64,000 bases of DNA from Varroa destructor (GCF_002443255.2 NW_019211458.1:34280096-34344095), one strand, 5' to 3'. Shown: positions 37,891-50,998, counted from the first letter of the stretch. Translations and numbers: made by a program. The notes: a model not told the origin generated them from the letters alone.

Positions 37891-39169
37891 CGGTCTCTTT
37901 GGTCCTGGCCCGTACGTACGACAAAACTTCCCAACTACTGCCTAGCTGGTGGAGCCCGTTGGCATCAGTTGGCTGTCAGTACTAACGCCTTAGGCGACTA
38001 TGGGTCATCACGAAAGCGACAAGATCTAATTACAGCCCGATTCCTCTATTTTCTCCTATTCCAACTCTACCAGAGCGTTCCATTCTCGTTGACCGCCGAT
38101 CGTCGTAGGAGCGTTGGAGAGCCCCAAGCAGGCTTCGATGATACATAACAGTGAGCAGATAATGCTTTGACAACACCCTGACAGTTATGACCTGTGTTCA
38201 CCTCACACAACACCACATCCCTGCACGCGCCAAATACGATATTAGTGTGAAGGCCTGGAAACGGGCGGCCAAATGGGTGGTCTTGACGCCGATGACTGCT
38301 ATATTGGCCAGTATAAAGGCCGTAGAATATCCATCAAAGTAGTTTATCCATACGCTAGTTGCGGGCCGACTTGAATTCTGAACCGCAACGTATACGGTAT
38401 ATCACATCACTGAAGAACACAAGCGTTTACATTATACAAAGCCTAGCGGCTATCGAAAATCCAATGTGCTAGGGTCAATAGTATCAGTGAAGGTTATGTT
38501 AGGAGAGATTAAAGCACAGGGCGTCACATCGTTACGGCTTCTGTGAGTCGTAATCACGTTGCCAAACATATGGTTTCAGTAAATTAAGAATAAGTATAAA
38601 AATCAGAGAAAAAAACCCAAAATTACGAGCTGATTTGTTTTCAGAAAGAGAAGTTCTAAAAGGAAAATTTGCATATTTCAGCAAATCATATGACTAATTG
38701 GACGACATTAGCTTGGCAAGCATTTTATAATACATATCGCATCATCTAGTCGTATGGGTAGTGAAGTTCATGCGCAAATTGCTATTAAGCCGTTACTGCA
38801 TATACCTCCTCGTGTAATGATCGAGAAGGAATAGCGCCTCTGAAATATATCTCTTGAAGTCTAAGTGTCATATATTTTCTATGATGGTAGAGGCTTTTCT
38901 GAAATCCTCTCGTGTCTTGAATCAACAGTCGTTTACATCAGGTATATCTTAATGATGTTTGCCTAGAAAGGATAAAATAGCCCTAAATATGACGAAAGGT
39001 CTCGGCGTGTCAAATTTTCAGGGTAGCGTTTCGTGTGCGGCTTAAAAATCTCTTGAGTTTATCTTCTCACAAATACTCAGCATATGAGATTCATCGTAGC
39101 AAGCAATTGTCTGTCTCGTTGAAGTTTATCCCAATTTGAAATGTCGCTCAGTTTTCCTCTTTCACATTA

Positions 39170-39640
39170 CGCATGCAATTCTGTACCTTTCCGTCTGTTC
39201 TCTGGCCCCGTTTCACACAAGAGCCCAAAAGGGAGAGGAAGGAGGTAATGGCACCCCCGGATAAGCACGTTCAAATCCGCGTACCTCGCGTGACCGGCAC
39301 GTCCATCCTGTGGCAGACAGCAGCAATAGCAGAAAGAGCAGCTGCAATGACAATACCACGGTAAGCCACTGAAAAGGAAGTCGTAGCACCGGCAGCGATG
39401 TCAGCAGCCGTGGGTAACGGCTGGCCAGACGGCGTGTGTTTATGCGTGACAACAAATGGAGACTAATTAACCAAAGCCCTCGCTGACAGTGACTGTGGCA
39501 AGCAGCAGCAGCAGCAGAAAAGCTGCCCAAAACAGAAAGGGAAACCGAGGGGAAAGCGAGTCCCGTGCGGAAGTGGCACCGGGAACGGCCGCAGTAGCAT
39601 CCACAACAGAGAAACACCGGATAAAGCTGCAAAGTCGCTT
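39170..39640. other. GC-rich block with AGC repeat
   Basis: GC-rich sequence with open frames on both strands. The longest is a 139-codon minus frame (39632-39213) rich in Leu, Cys and Ser (LQLLFLLLLLSATG), which reads as the antisense of a CAG/AGC-type tract rather than a membrane protein. The plus frame 39489-39710 is Ser/Lys/Arg/Glu-rich and starts MTVASSSSSRKAAQ. Either could be part of an exon, but no domain is seen. Confidence 0.3.
39501..39517. repeat. (AGC)n trinucleotide repeat
   Basis: Between five and six AGC units. Confidence 0.9.
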
Positions 39641-41098
39641 AGGAGGTGGTAAGAACAACTATAGGGACTTCCTGCTGCTATGGGACAATGTAAAAACTGT
39701 AGAAGCGTGAAACTATCATCCTTGTCGGCATCATCAACATCATCATCACAAAACATCACCACGACCCCGGCAACGACAAAATGCCAATGAACTCAGACCA
39801 AGCATTGTCTCGTCAATAAGACCGACAGCTCCACCAGCTTTTCTTGTGTTGTGCAAGCGTCGAGCATAGAGTACATGTACGTGTAATCTATCCGATGATC
39901 TGTCGTGCTCATTGATCCTGGACTGAGTTTGGGGATATGAACTTGCTGTGCTATTGGCAGTTATATTTTCATAAAAATTAAAGTTACTTACATATTGAGT
40001 TAATTGAAGATATTTTTGTGGAAGTTGTTCCTCTAGTATTCCAAAAAGAAAGAATGTTTGGTTTCTCATAGAAGGAACAAATCGTAACATTTTAGGCTTA
40101 AGCTTGCCGACTAGTCCTAGAGTGCGACTAGGATTCGTTAGCTTATATCACAAGAGAACCTTTTTTTAGAACACAACTTTATAAACCAGAGACATTTCGT
40201 AGTCGGCAGTATTTTCCTTGACCTTTCATGTGATCCGTATGAATGAGTTGCGCTGGATATTGTTCTGTACTAGCGGTGTCATACAGTGGTCTGCCATGAA
40301 ATCCTAACTAAGAGTATCGCAAGGGTGCTGCTTGGGCAGGCGTTGCCTGAATGCTACTGTTTTCTCCAATCAATGTAATGTTTCAACTGACCCTGTTTTC
40401 ATAGAAGACAAAGCTGTGTTACCCACTAGCGAAGAGACGACTTATACAACCTTTAAATGTTCCTATAGAGGAAAATTAGTTTATCACTAATAAATAATAC
40501 AACAACAATGATATGCTATTAACAATATTAAGGCCGCTAAACATCTATAGAACTATAAGGAAGTTATTTCGTTCACATACGGCGGCACAACAGGATATAC
40601 AGCCATTTTTGAAATGTCTTTAAGATTTGCAGTCGACAAAAATGAAGGAGATGGCGTATTTGTTCAACTTTGGATACTCGCCTATTTACATTATGTATAA
40701 CTCGACCGGGTTTTACCTTCTAGCGTCTAATTCTTATTGAGCCTATAGTACGTCTTTTAGAGAACAAATAGATTGTATTCATAGAAGCTCGGTATGGAAG
40801 TGAAGCGACCACGTGTTCCTGCATTTCACTCTAAGGACTACTTATCGTTATTATTCTATACGTGGTCTATTCCATGATGCGGTAAGCTACGCAACTGTAT
40901 TTGACTGAGGGAAAATCACGCCGTACATAGCCGAACATGTGTGTTCTGGGTTTACTTTTGGCAGCTCGTGTATTTAAAAACCAAACGATAGATCTTTGAA
41001 ACAAGGCAGCGGAACCTTATGCGATTCACATGCCCGAAAGAGCAATTGTATTCATGTGTTAAATGGGTGCATTTCTCTATTGAAATCTGGATAAGCTC
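39641..41098. other. Non-coding stretch
   Basis: Nothing assignable. A CAT-rich patch lies at 39729-39748 and a 114-codon minus frame (40090-39746) has no recognisable content. Confidence 0.5.
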
Positions 41099-41446
41099 TT
41101 ATAAATCATGGAGGCTCATAAAATTTCTCTTTTCGGTTGAGAATTCGTCAGACCATCGAGCAATTGCTCCTAGTGAAGCCTGCTTATGGGCTGCATCAGA
41201 CTTCACGACAGGGCGAAATTCGTTCCTGCTTCCACCCAATAAAATGCCTCCGTCTTTTACGTCGTGCTTTCCCTCTTGCATAAACCTTATAGTACAGCGA
41301 AGCCTATCAAACGCATCGAAATTCTGCGGTGGCAAAAGCGAGGATGATGGGAGCGCAGAAAACCATAGTGTTGAACCATGATGGAATTTCCTCAGGCATC
41401 TAAGAGTCTCAGCGATCAAATCTTCGTTCTGGAGTGACGACATCAT
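41099..41446 (-). CDS. Hypothetical 115-aa protein
   Basis: This frame starts at the first of two consecutive ATG codons, with G at -3 (GCC before ATG), and ends in TAA at 41101-41099. It opens MMSSLQNEDLIAETLRCLRK, a likely amphipathic helix, and ends NFMSLHDL. Composition is balanced, without low-complexity runs, signal peptide or membrane segment. Codons show a steady purine-first, pyrimidine-last trend, as in genuine coding sequence. I do not recognise a family. The plus strand over the same bases is also open (41019-41381), which such a codon pattern tends to produce. If the ATG is not used, the CAG before AACGAAGAT could act as an acceptor and make this a terminal exon. No poly(A) signal is obvious just after the stop. 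This is the best candidate gene in the window but is unproven. Confidence 0.33.
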   Translation of the reverse strand: MMSSLQNEDLIAETLRCLRKFHHGSTLWFSALPSSSLLPPQNFDAFDRLRCTIRFMQEGKHDVKDGGILLGGSRNEFRPVVKSDAAHKQASLGAIARWSDEFSTEKRNFMSLHDL

Positions 41447-42607
41447 GGCCAATACATTAAATAAGTTAAATATCAAACAAACTAAAATTTATGAATGTAA
41501 TAGATGTATTAATATGTTTGCGAGAGACTCGGAGTATGTTGTCATCTTAAAGTGAATGGATGGCTTGATATCAGATTTTGTCCTTATTCTTAGTATGAGC
41601 CAATAGGTCAAACGTATGCCATTCACAGATCCTCGCCGAACTGCACAGATGGGCGACAATGATCGGTTTATGATTGAGGGCTTGGTAAGATGTCGATGAC
41701 CACCATGCGAGCGTGGAATGGGGAACTAAATACGACCGAGGCTATACAACGGCCATTGGCCCTATCCACGGGTGTGGTGATATGATTTGATTCTGACGTT
41801 GTCTTCTACAGTGAAAATAATCCCGGACGCCAGTCGTAGACCCGCATCCCGGAAAACATGACCACAAGCTAGCCAGTTTTTCCAAGCTGTTTTGTCTCAT
41901 GCATGGGTACAGACACAGGCTACCACGAGTAAGCAAGTATTATTCAAAGCCTGTTGAGCGTACTTCTAAGTAGTAAGCTGATTGATTTGATCGTAAAAGG
42001 CGGAAGTAAGTTTGTACGTATTTGGGTAGCTATACTATGGGAATGTGCCAAGTATGTTTTATGTGAAAGTTTTATTGGAACATAAATCTTAAACAAATTA
42101 CATTACGACATATTACGAGGTTTACTCTCGGTAGTGTTCATTTCAGAGACAGCTTCTCTGTTTACCCACCCCAAGTCATCTCCCTTAAAACAATATAAAA
42201 GAATAATGATGGTTGAAAATGCTTAATTCTAAAACACTGCTGAAGAAACAGGGACACAAAACGATATTCACACCCTGTGTTCGCACAATACCATCCTAGT
42301 GCAAAACGGAATTTTATTTTGTGCGAGAATTTGTTTACTCTGATTTATTTTCGACTTATTTTTCATCAGAAAACTTTAAAATTATGTTAATAAAATAAAA
42401 AAATGATGTGTATTTTCTCGCTCTCTCGGACCGATCTTTATCGTTCGTTGCCGGGTTATTATCACTATTTCGGCAATTATTGAAGTTCGACTGTGTTAAA
42501 TAGTATGCCTTCCCAGGGAGGGCTATTCGGAGGATTCAATTTTTTTTAGCCAGCCGGCATCTAAGCGTTGATAAACAGCGTTGTAATGAAGCTTTCGTTT
42601 GGCCTAG

Positions 42608-42623
42608 TTTTTTTTTTTTTTTT
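42608..42623. repeat. T16 homopolymer
   Basis: Sixteen consecutive T. Confidence 0.95.
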
Positions 42624-43616
42624 GATTCTCACAGGGCCTATGTGGTTTTTAGTCCCTTCCATCATCTTCCTAACATCTACCGAAGCTCGAAGTGGACTTG
42701 TGCGGAACATATTTTGTGCGATGGCTAGATGAATCTATCCATGTTGTGAAAAAAACACAAAGGAAGCAACGCAATGAGAAATATGAACGATCAGCAGTGG
42801 GCGTATGTTCCATCTCTAGCCCGCTTGCAAAAGCTGACATAGAAGCAGTAATGGTCAAATGCTTGACCCGGACCCCACAAAATATCATTCAATTTCAGCG
42901 GTTCCCTTTTCGCTATGTTATTAACTAACATACAAACCTAATGTTACTACGCAGGATATTAGAAATGTAATGGATTACATTCCACGACACAGCGTTAGTA
43001 AGGTAAGGAGATATCCAGTTGCATCCTGGATGTGACTTGGGACACAGGACAGAGACGCGGATCTCTAGATGTCCTCAAAACCACAAGGAACCATCGTACC
43101 ACATTACATAAGGAAGATAATAGCTTATGACAAAAGACTCCTTTTGAGGAACTGACTGAGATGAGGAAAGTCTGGAGTGTTTATGACTTGTTTCATATCA
43201 AGAAAACTGTAGTCAATACGTTTTTTCTGCATCTTTTTCTATAACGCAAATACATCCTCTCTAATGTACAAAATGTGCACTGGGGAAGATTAACAGCGTG
43301 CAGTGTTTAGGTACGTAAATGTCCATGCCTTTCGTGTATGTTTGATTACACCAGACAACATCTTTTGATCGGGCGGATTGTGTCTCGCAGTGAGACCACA
43401 GGTACTGAAGAATAGGTCGAAGATTTCGTGCGTTTTAGCAAAGGACCTAATAAACATTGAATTTTCGAATGCACAATTTGCACGCGATAATGTTTAGAAA
43501 AATTTGACCGATGTCTTCGAATTAGCAGTAACTAATCACGGTCCAGTGTGTATATATTCTTTTCTGAAATTACATTATATTCAGATATGTTGAATCCGCT
43601 CAAAACTTCTCCAGGA

Positions 43617-43628
43617 GACGCCACCTGT
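43617..43628 (-). promoter_or_regulatory. Weak CTCF-like core
   Basis: Read on the minus strand this is ACAGGTGGCGTC, matching the AGGTGGCG centre of the CTCF core but not its flanks. The same GACGCCACCTG string recurs at 44069. Confidence 0.2.
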
Positions 43629-43853
43629 CTATAGAGAAAACTCAAACCATTCTTGTCTTCAATCTAAGATGTTCATGTGGCATAGAACTCACTGCCTCGT
43701 AGCCTTAGAGACTAAGAGTTTGCTGATGTCAGGCGCTATAGTATGAAAGATAGGTTGTTCCAACCCGCGACTTATCTGGCTCGATTCGTAAAGCCAAGTC
43801 AGCGTAATAAGCGATAATAATGACAGCCTACGGAAGACTGTGGGGCTGACTGA

Positions 43854-44084
43854 ACCCACTACTTCTGGAAACCCGCGAACCGAAGTTCCGTACACGAATC
43901 CAACGTGACGGCACCAATAGAAGCAGTCCTTTTCGAGCTAGCAGGACTGCAAAAAGGGCAGGTTGAACGAACGGCCCGCACGGACAGTGATTTTCTTCTT
44001 TGGTCCGTCATACGGGAAAGACGCGCTGTGGTACGCGAAAGAAGAAGTAGAAGCTTTAATCCTTTAGCGACGCCACCTGGATGA
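43854..44084 (+). CDS. Possible exon, 76 open codons (weak)
   Basis: A stop-free frame runs from just after a TGA (43851-43853) to a TGA at 44082-44084. It has no ATG, so it would have to be an internal or terminal exon. Its second half reads VLFELAGLQKGQVERTART and then an Arg-rich stretch (RRAVVRERRSRS). Base composition is above the local average. No clear acceptor precedes it and no family is recognised. The minus strand carries overlapping frames (43895-43689 and 44113-43859), so strand and phase are uncertain. Confidence 0.15.
   Translation, partial: THYFWKPANRSSVHESNVTAPIEAVLFELAGLQKGQVERTARTDSDFLLWSVIRERRAVVRERRSRSFNPLATPPG
44069..44080 (-). promoter_or_regulatory. Weak CTCF-like core
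   Basis: On the minus strand this reads CCAGGTGGCGTC, sharing CCAGGTGGCG with the strong site at 24357. It differs at the 3' end of the core and upstream. Confidence 0.25.
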
Positions 44085-45307
44085 GACGAAGTATGAGACA
44101 CCTTCGTTTCCACCCCAAGACGGCCTAGACGATACGCAGTGTTGTAGGGAAAAATGAAGCGTTAGTAGCGAGGTGAGTGAATTATTTTCGAGGTGTGCAT
44201 TTCTACCGATCAGGCCTAAGAAGGCGTTTGTCTTTCCAACGATAAACGGATAAATTTTAGGGCACTCAACACATGTTTCTAAATGTATAGACACTTACAG
44301 CTGGGGTTACGTGTCTCAACAAAGCTTAGTGGTATGAAAACATACATTTCCTCTATAACACGACAAATAAAAAATTGAAAATTTGGTAATAGTAAGAATC
44401 TCTTTAACCTAATAAAAAGCTAATCCAATGCCCAATAAAATATCTGTTTGAAGAAAAAGCGTGAGAAAACCTATATCCATAAATAAAACGCTAATTAACA
44501 CTGTAATGTAATGAACCTACGCGAAGATGTACTTTTTGACATTGAATTCTGTTGAAATAAGGCCGGACTAATTATCAAATTGGGTTACAAACGTCCCGTC
44601 GGTGGCTTAACTCGACCGCAGATATCAAACCCAATAACAGAGTGATAGCAGACGGAGTCGAAATAACAAATGTTTCAAATTTTTTAACTTAAATTAAATT
44701 AAAAATTAAAAAAAAAAAAGATTTAAGCATCCTCTTATGGTTAAATCGGCAAAACTGCAAGCTTAAATGCATATATAAACATAAGTAGGTTTGCATCCCG
44801 ATAAGGTTTACATTGACGGTCATCAATCAAAGTTACAAACGAGCAACAGTTTTTCAAATGACTCGCTGTTAAAAACAAGCTAGACAGCGAATTTGAGTCC
44901 CATCCTGGCATTATGGCAATCCTCCTATTTGTAGCTTATATATTTTACCTTTAAGTATCCATTCAGTTTATTATGTGCTGTAGAAAGTAGAAAAGACTGT
45001 GTGTGAAATAAATATATGAATGATTCAAATATAATGCTCATATTTATTAACATACAAATGGTCAAAGATCAACGTACTAATTTGAACCTATATACCATGT
45101 ACGGACTGCCCTAAAGAAAGCAGCTATTGCTGAGCTCGTGCCTTACGCTCAGGCCATTTAATTGCGTGGGCCAAGCAAACAGACTATAACAAAAACGGCC
45201 AATAGCAAGCCAAGGGCAATATCTTTTTGGGTATTTAAATCCCATCGAAAATGCTCACCAATTGCGGACCCCTCCCCGACCCGACGCCGACCATATCCCC
45301 CCTTTAT

Positions 45308-45320
45308 ATTTGCATAATTA
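45308..45320 (+). promoter_or_regulatory. Octamer plus homeodomain motif (POU-like)
   Basis: ATTTGCATAATTA combines the exact octamer ATTTGCAT recognised by POU-domain factors with an overlapping AATTA homeodomain core. It lies inside a C-rich patch otherwise free of features. Function is inferred from the motif only. Confidence 0.2.
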
Positions 45321-46377
45321 CGTTATAATAAAGTAGCGCTGCATGGCGTACATCGTCAGTACACTGTTTGAATATGCCCCTTTACGCCCACTTTCTATCT
45401 GACCGGATAGTTAAGCACCGGGATATTTCGGTCACGCTACCCCAGTTTTCTCTATGGTGTCCAACACCCCCTGTATCAACCCCGCACTTCACCGTCTCCC
45501 TAGTGCAGTGTCCCAACACACTACGCGGTACATAAGAGAAGACTTTCCACCTTTGTTGTTAGACACTTGACCATGTCTGGGTTGATTCCTCCGTGGGGAT
45601 CAACCATGTCCCCGTCATGTGGTCCCATGACGCTTTAATGGGCAAATGCATATTAATTGGAGTATTATTCAACGTTGCTTTGTCAATGTTTTCACATTGC
45701 TTGATTACAGTTCCCCTATACATCGTCATGTTTCGGCATCGGCATGTGTTTTCACGGATAACTTCTGCATCTATTCGTGGTCTTATATATTGAAATATAA
45801 AAGAGAAAATATTGATTTAACCATATAGAAACATGGGTAAATTGAAATAATAAAAATAGTTCTCTTCGACTACTTGCGGTCATGTTCATGTGGTCTATGA
45901 CTTCGTAATGCCAAACAAGCAATGCCATTCATTTAATAGGTCAAAGGGCAAACGAAATGGGGATTGGCTGTTTTCTAATATGTACATCTCGTACAAATGA
46001 TAAATAATTTGATCTGCATGTGCTGTTTTTGATGTACTTGTTTTTTTAATATTTATATAAATATGTGGTTACTACTGTGTGTAATGACAATTAAACTGAT
46101 CAAGTAAAAAGAATCAACGATTAAGCATGTAAACGATTAATCTGCCCTTGTATGAATATGAGGAGCAAACAAGCTGAGCTTCATGTACAACAAACATATG
46201 TGCACGTTATATATATAAATGTATATAGGTCGAAGGGAACTTTTTCTTCGAACCGTTTTCTCGACTAATGGACCATTGAAATAAGAAAGCTTATCAAGAT
46301 TGTGCAGCCTCCTTCCGCGAATTAAGCTTCTTTTCAATGTCGCTGGTCGCTCGCCGCGCTTATTCATTCTTCAGCCA

Positions 46378-46387
46378 TAGATGGCGC
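46378..46387 (+). promoter_or_regulatory. Weak CTCF-like core
   Basis: TAGATGGCGC fits the degenerate CTCF centre YAGRKGGCRS at every position, but the upstream CCA bases are out of register. Confidence 0.25.
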
Positions 46388-47639
46388 ATAGGTAGCATTT
46401 TGAATGACCGCCATCATGTAAAGAGCGAAGCGGATCAGCCATTGTACGGTTATCAGAGTAAATAATATATATGTACACAAAATTGTGGGTATCGTCATCG
46501 GTTGATAGGTGTACTATCAGATATTCAATTGTGTGAAACCTCTATTCCATTCCTGACTAATTCATTGACGCTGTATGGCTTATTACGTCACTGTAAATAC
46601 TCCCTATTTCCTGGAAGTGTATCGTGAGTATTTGAGATCGGTAGTAGGTGTTTCATCAAAAGTTCGTCGGATCAGATTCGGCTTAGCAAGTTACAGACAA
46701 CTTCGGTAAAGTTGATTAACCGAAGACTGATCGTACAGGACAGGAGAAGTGGCAATAATAACAGTCTTAAGCCGTAGCTGATCGGAATTGTAGCCATTCG
46801 CATCTAAAGATGACAATCTGCAACATATACTGATGCAGGATAAACAGCCTGAGCACACGATCGGACACGAAACCAACGCACGTTAGGGACTAATAGTTGA
46901 AACGAACCAAGTGCATCCATTACAAGCTCCAATCCGCTGTGGCTCAACAACGTTCTAGCTGAGTGTTGAAATGTTAAGATGTTATAGAACCCAAATATAT
47001 TCGTTGCCAATATCAGCTGATATATAGGATTTCACATAAGGTATTTAGACCTATGCGTATAGGAATTAGCGTGTGCATGTTTTCAACCAACTAGTTAAAT
47101 AGTATGCAATGCCAATTCGCTTTGGCAGTCGCTAACTGAAAGATGCTTCTCCACGGAGGAATAACAAAGTGTACAGTTTCCAGTTAAACTCATAAATCAC
47201 GAACTTGTTTATGCTAAGGTACATGTTTCTTCGTTAAAGAGTTAACTTTTCCTATCCCTCAATTAGTATCACGATGAAACTGTTTAAGTTTTATTTTAGA
47301 ACAAATCGTTTCTTCGTTTTATCAGAGTCTATCAGAATCAGTCGTATTATCAGCCAAACATGGATTATAAACGATTCTCGTACGCTCATAAGCGGCTCGT
47401 TATTTGCTGTTTGCCCGGAATAGAGACAAGTGCGTCTCTCTACTGAGCCAACACTCTAAGTACTGCTTCCCAAGTACCCATACGACTGTTCTGGCGTCCG
47501 TCAGTCCACGCGTTACGTTCTCGCAATATCCGAACAAGCAAAAGCTGGGCAGCTCTTTCTCTTCCATAAAGCAGTTTGTGTTTTTGTCTACATACTGCCC
47601 GATACGTGCGGTACGGCTTCTTTTACTTTAGCCATCTGA

Positions 47640-47902
47640 GTTACCGCCATCGAGATAGTTGGCAAACTTTCCGGGGAAAGATAAGTCTCAGAGTGGGGCA
47701 GAGAGGGGGCCAGTTGTATGTGCAATGTAAACGCGAACGGCTGCAGCTGCTGTTGCAACTACGATGGTGCTAACCGGTGAGCAGGAACCGCATTAATGGG
47801 GAGATGGGAAATGAGGGTCTGACAAAATGACTCGACCGAGGCCACCGAGGTTGTCGCATCACATACAAAATAGTAGAAGCGTTTGCTGCGTCCGTACATT
47901 CG

Positions 47903-47947
<45 letters not shown>

Positions 47948-48130
47948 CAGTTGTTGGGCACAGGCAATCCATGCGCCACAGCTGTGGCCTTATGAGCACG
48001 CCGATGCGCTGCATGAAGAGGGACAAGTTTTGCAGAGTTGCAAAGCCGACAACAAGAGAGAAGGATACGTAGGACATCGATATATGAAGCAGTCACACAT
48101 ACACATAACACACCGAGTGTCATGTAAATA
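47640..48130. other. GC-mixed block around a long TA array
   Basis: Moderately GC-rich flanks surround the longest TA microsatellite. Open frames on both strands run through the array (giving Ile-Tyr repeats) and are not credible as genes. Confidence 0.5.
47905..47945. repeat. (TA)20 microsatellite
   Basis: A 41-base uninterrupted TA array, the longest in the window. Confidence 0.97.
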
Positions 48131-50973
48131 GGTAAGGTGGTAAGTGAGCAGTTCTCTTGTTATAAAAAGACCTGTCGCAGATCGTCGTTCACACAGATAT
48201 ACCCATAGGCACTAACGTAGAACACAAAAGCTGAAGGATATGCTGGCCCAGCATATACATATTTTTGGATAGCCAAAAATAAAAGAAGAGACAGATACCG
48301 CTGTAGGGGCAACTTAGAGGGAAGGGGCAGTAACTTTATGGAGGACACCTCACAATACAGGGGGCACAACTACTGCAACAATGGAGTTCCAGCCAATAAG
48401 CTAGTGGAAGAGACTAGTCAGGTGATTGGTTGGGAATAAGTTTAAACCAGCATGGTTTCTTTATAAGAGAGCAGTTGATATCAAGGTAGGAGTAACTACT
48501 TCGTGATGGTACAAGTGTTCCTCGACTTACGTGTAAGATAAAAATCAACCATCTCGTCCCAAATTATTCTAGAATGCTGTTTTTTTAATGCTTTCCCATT
48601 AACTGCAACTTGTTGTACAAAAATAGATACGTATATCTACTGGCTAGTAAATATCGAAAGAACCACAATTAATTTGAAGTTACTATCACATGTTCAGTAA
48701 TACGATACTGATGATTGTATTTGTAGTGATCAATATATCAATAATTTAGCGTTTTTATTGGGGTAGTTGACGGGCAACCGTATTCTAGGACCTATGACGC
48801 CCTTTGGCAATGTTCTTCGATTTTTCACAACACTGAATAAATATATTTAAATATTTAATAAAAATTTAAAATTATTTACATTTTTACAAAGCGAAGTAGT
48901 GTAGGGGGATAAAATGGTAATATTTTAACGCAGCGATTTATTATTTTTCTCAGGGGCGTATGCTGAACGATTTTTAATACTATGCTCGAATTATAAGTTT
49001 ATGTATCAGTCATTGGATTATTAAGGGAATGTCGCATTATTAATGCCCGTCTATGACTATTGAAAACGCATTGACAGCCTGCTTGGCCGAAAGATAATAG
49101 CGTTTCCCAAATAGGGAATAATGCTAAGGTTTCGTGAAGCCTATGTTTTTATCATATCCATTCACAACAGGCGAACAGATACCGACTATAAGCAGATCGT
49201 CGATCCGGGCTGACATATGATAATTCTACTCAGCCAGATCTTTCGAGGAAACCGTTGAGTAGCTTTCAGGGTACCTTGGTTAATCTTCAAGACGCATGTT
49301 TGCTAACTTCTTTGGCGTTTTGCATCGGCGGGAATTAAGTAACCCATTTCCTACTCTCCTCAGTCCATTGAGATCCCACCTAATATTAAGAGCTGTCTCT
49401 TGCAAGAACATTACAATTTTACTCGACCGCAGTGTGTACCGGATGGTGACTGAGACTCGTCTTATTTCGTCGGACCTCCTGTTACGACCAGTAGAATACG
49501 GTCGAAGCGGCATTGGGAGTCGGGAGGGCGCAGACCTTGACAAAGTAATAGACTGAGGTCGTCGGCATCTGTTCAGGACTACTGTAAATAAGAAACAAGG
49601 CTATCCTTCTCAGCCACTGTAACCCAGTGGAACAAGCAACCGAGTTTCCATTCATTCATTTTACTTATTTATGCAAAAAAAGAGGAAGAAAAAATAAAAA
49701 AAAGCAGGAGATCGTTTGGGGAAACAAAATGAGCTTTTATTAACGTTTTGTTGCAATGGCTATCTACGAAGACGGCCAGCAAGTCAACCATGTGAATAGA
49801 CCGCCACAGCTTCATACAACGTTAGATATTCATAGCTAACAAACAACCACTAAGAAACAACTCTATGTTAAATAGTTTCTTTTTTTCTTTTTTCTAACTC
49901 CACCATAAACGCAACAAATGCCACATAAAATCAGCATGAACGCCAAAGAGACAAACGTCGAAACGGGCTTACAGAGACTACGGACAGCCTATAATGATAA
50001 TCGTTATTCTAGATAAAGATGTCTTGTACCTTTTCCGCCAGGTCAATAGCATCTCAGCAACACAAAAGCAAGGAAAACTAAGCAGTGCTTACGGTCCTTG
50101 TCCATATAGATATTGAACCAATCCACTATCAAAGTAATAAACAACTTTGTATTATAAAAACCAGTAAGAAATTAATGGTTGTATACAATATTGCTTAAAA
50201 CAAGTAGTTGACTACAAGTCTTCGACTCAAAGAGCTTATGTCTTCTTCGGCTTCCATCCGACGCATGCATCCTTGCGGATTTTCGTAAAGCTGTCAATGG
50301 GCTAAGACTGTTAGAATATTATTCAATACTGTTTGTACTACAATCGAATTATTTTGTTTTAATTATTATTATTAAGGGTTATTTCTGAAGGAATATTAAG
50401 ATATTTTTTTTTGTTAATATAATATTACTGAGTAAAACATGAAGCTTCGCAAAAACAATGTATTAGGTATCCACTTTGATCATATTCGTGTATACACATA
50501 AGTATTGTAAATTGGTTCCTATCGATGTTATTCCTCACCTACGATATCGATCTATGGGGTACAAAATGTAGGTCAACTGTAATATTACCAAAATTATACA
50601 TTTACTAAGACCTTTTTGTATTGCCCTATTTAAACGTGAGTTAGATTAGCGCATCTAAATGGTAACTATGCAACTGGGATATCTGCTAAACACACGGTAA
50701 ATCATTTCGAGAGGAAAGCACGCCTACGACTATTCGTGGAACTCGGAAATTGCAAGAAGAAACAATACGTTATATTATGTGGTATCCATATCGGGTGTTA
50801 ATCATCCCATATTTTCCGTATGGACATAGTCAGAAATGCAACCAACCTGGTAGGTGTCTTGTGGCGGGTCCTGCGCGAGGCTAATTTTTTTTTCGTCCGT
50901 CTCACCATTCATACATTTGCCTACATCAAACCCATGGTATTAAATTCATTTTGCTCCCACCTGCTTATATCTC

Positions 50974-50998
50974 ATTATTATTATTATTATTATTATTA
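50974..50998. repeat. (ATT)n microsatellite
   Basis: About eight ATT units. Confidence 0.95.

Larger units (their letters stand above)
29181..39169. other. Long non-coding stretch
   Basis: No gene recognised in about 10 kb. It contains a 19-A run, a short diverged tandem duplication (30310-30356), a TA microsatellite (32661-32690), a 13-bp inverted repeat (35980-36024) and a (CTGC)5 run. The intervals 33900-34200 and 35080-35610 are modestly GC-richer with unrecognised frames of 95-100 codons. Confidence 0.5.
41480..43853. other. Non-coding stretch
   Basis: No gene recognised. It contains a T16 run (42608-42623) and a weak CTCF-like core at 43617-43628. Confidence 0.5.
44300..47639. other. 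Non-coding stretch
   Basis: No gene recognised. 44640-44720 is extremely AT-rich. 45250-45560 is unusually C-rich on the plus strand and contains an octamer-type motif. A weak CTCF-like core lies at 46378-46387. Confidence 0.5.

Noticed and set aside
39213..39632. 139-codon minus frame rich in Leu and Cys, resembling a membrane protein
   Set aside because: The hydrophobic runs are the antisense of AGC/CAG-type repeats; no ATG context or domain supports it.
45401..45440. TTAAGCACCGGG in a GC-rich context, loosely like 5S rRNA
   Set aside because: The remaining conserved 5S blocks are absent.
47770..48131. Frames with Ile-Tyr repeats on both strands
   Set aside because: They are translations of the TA microsatellite.
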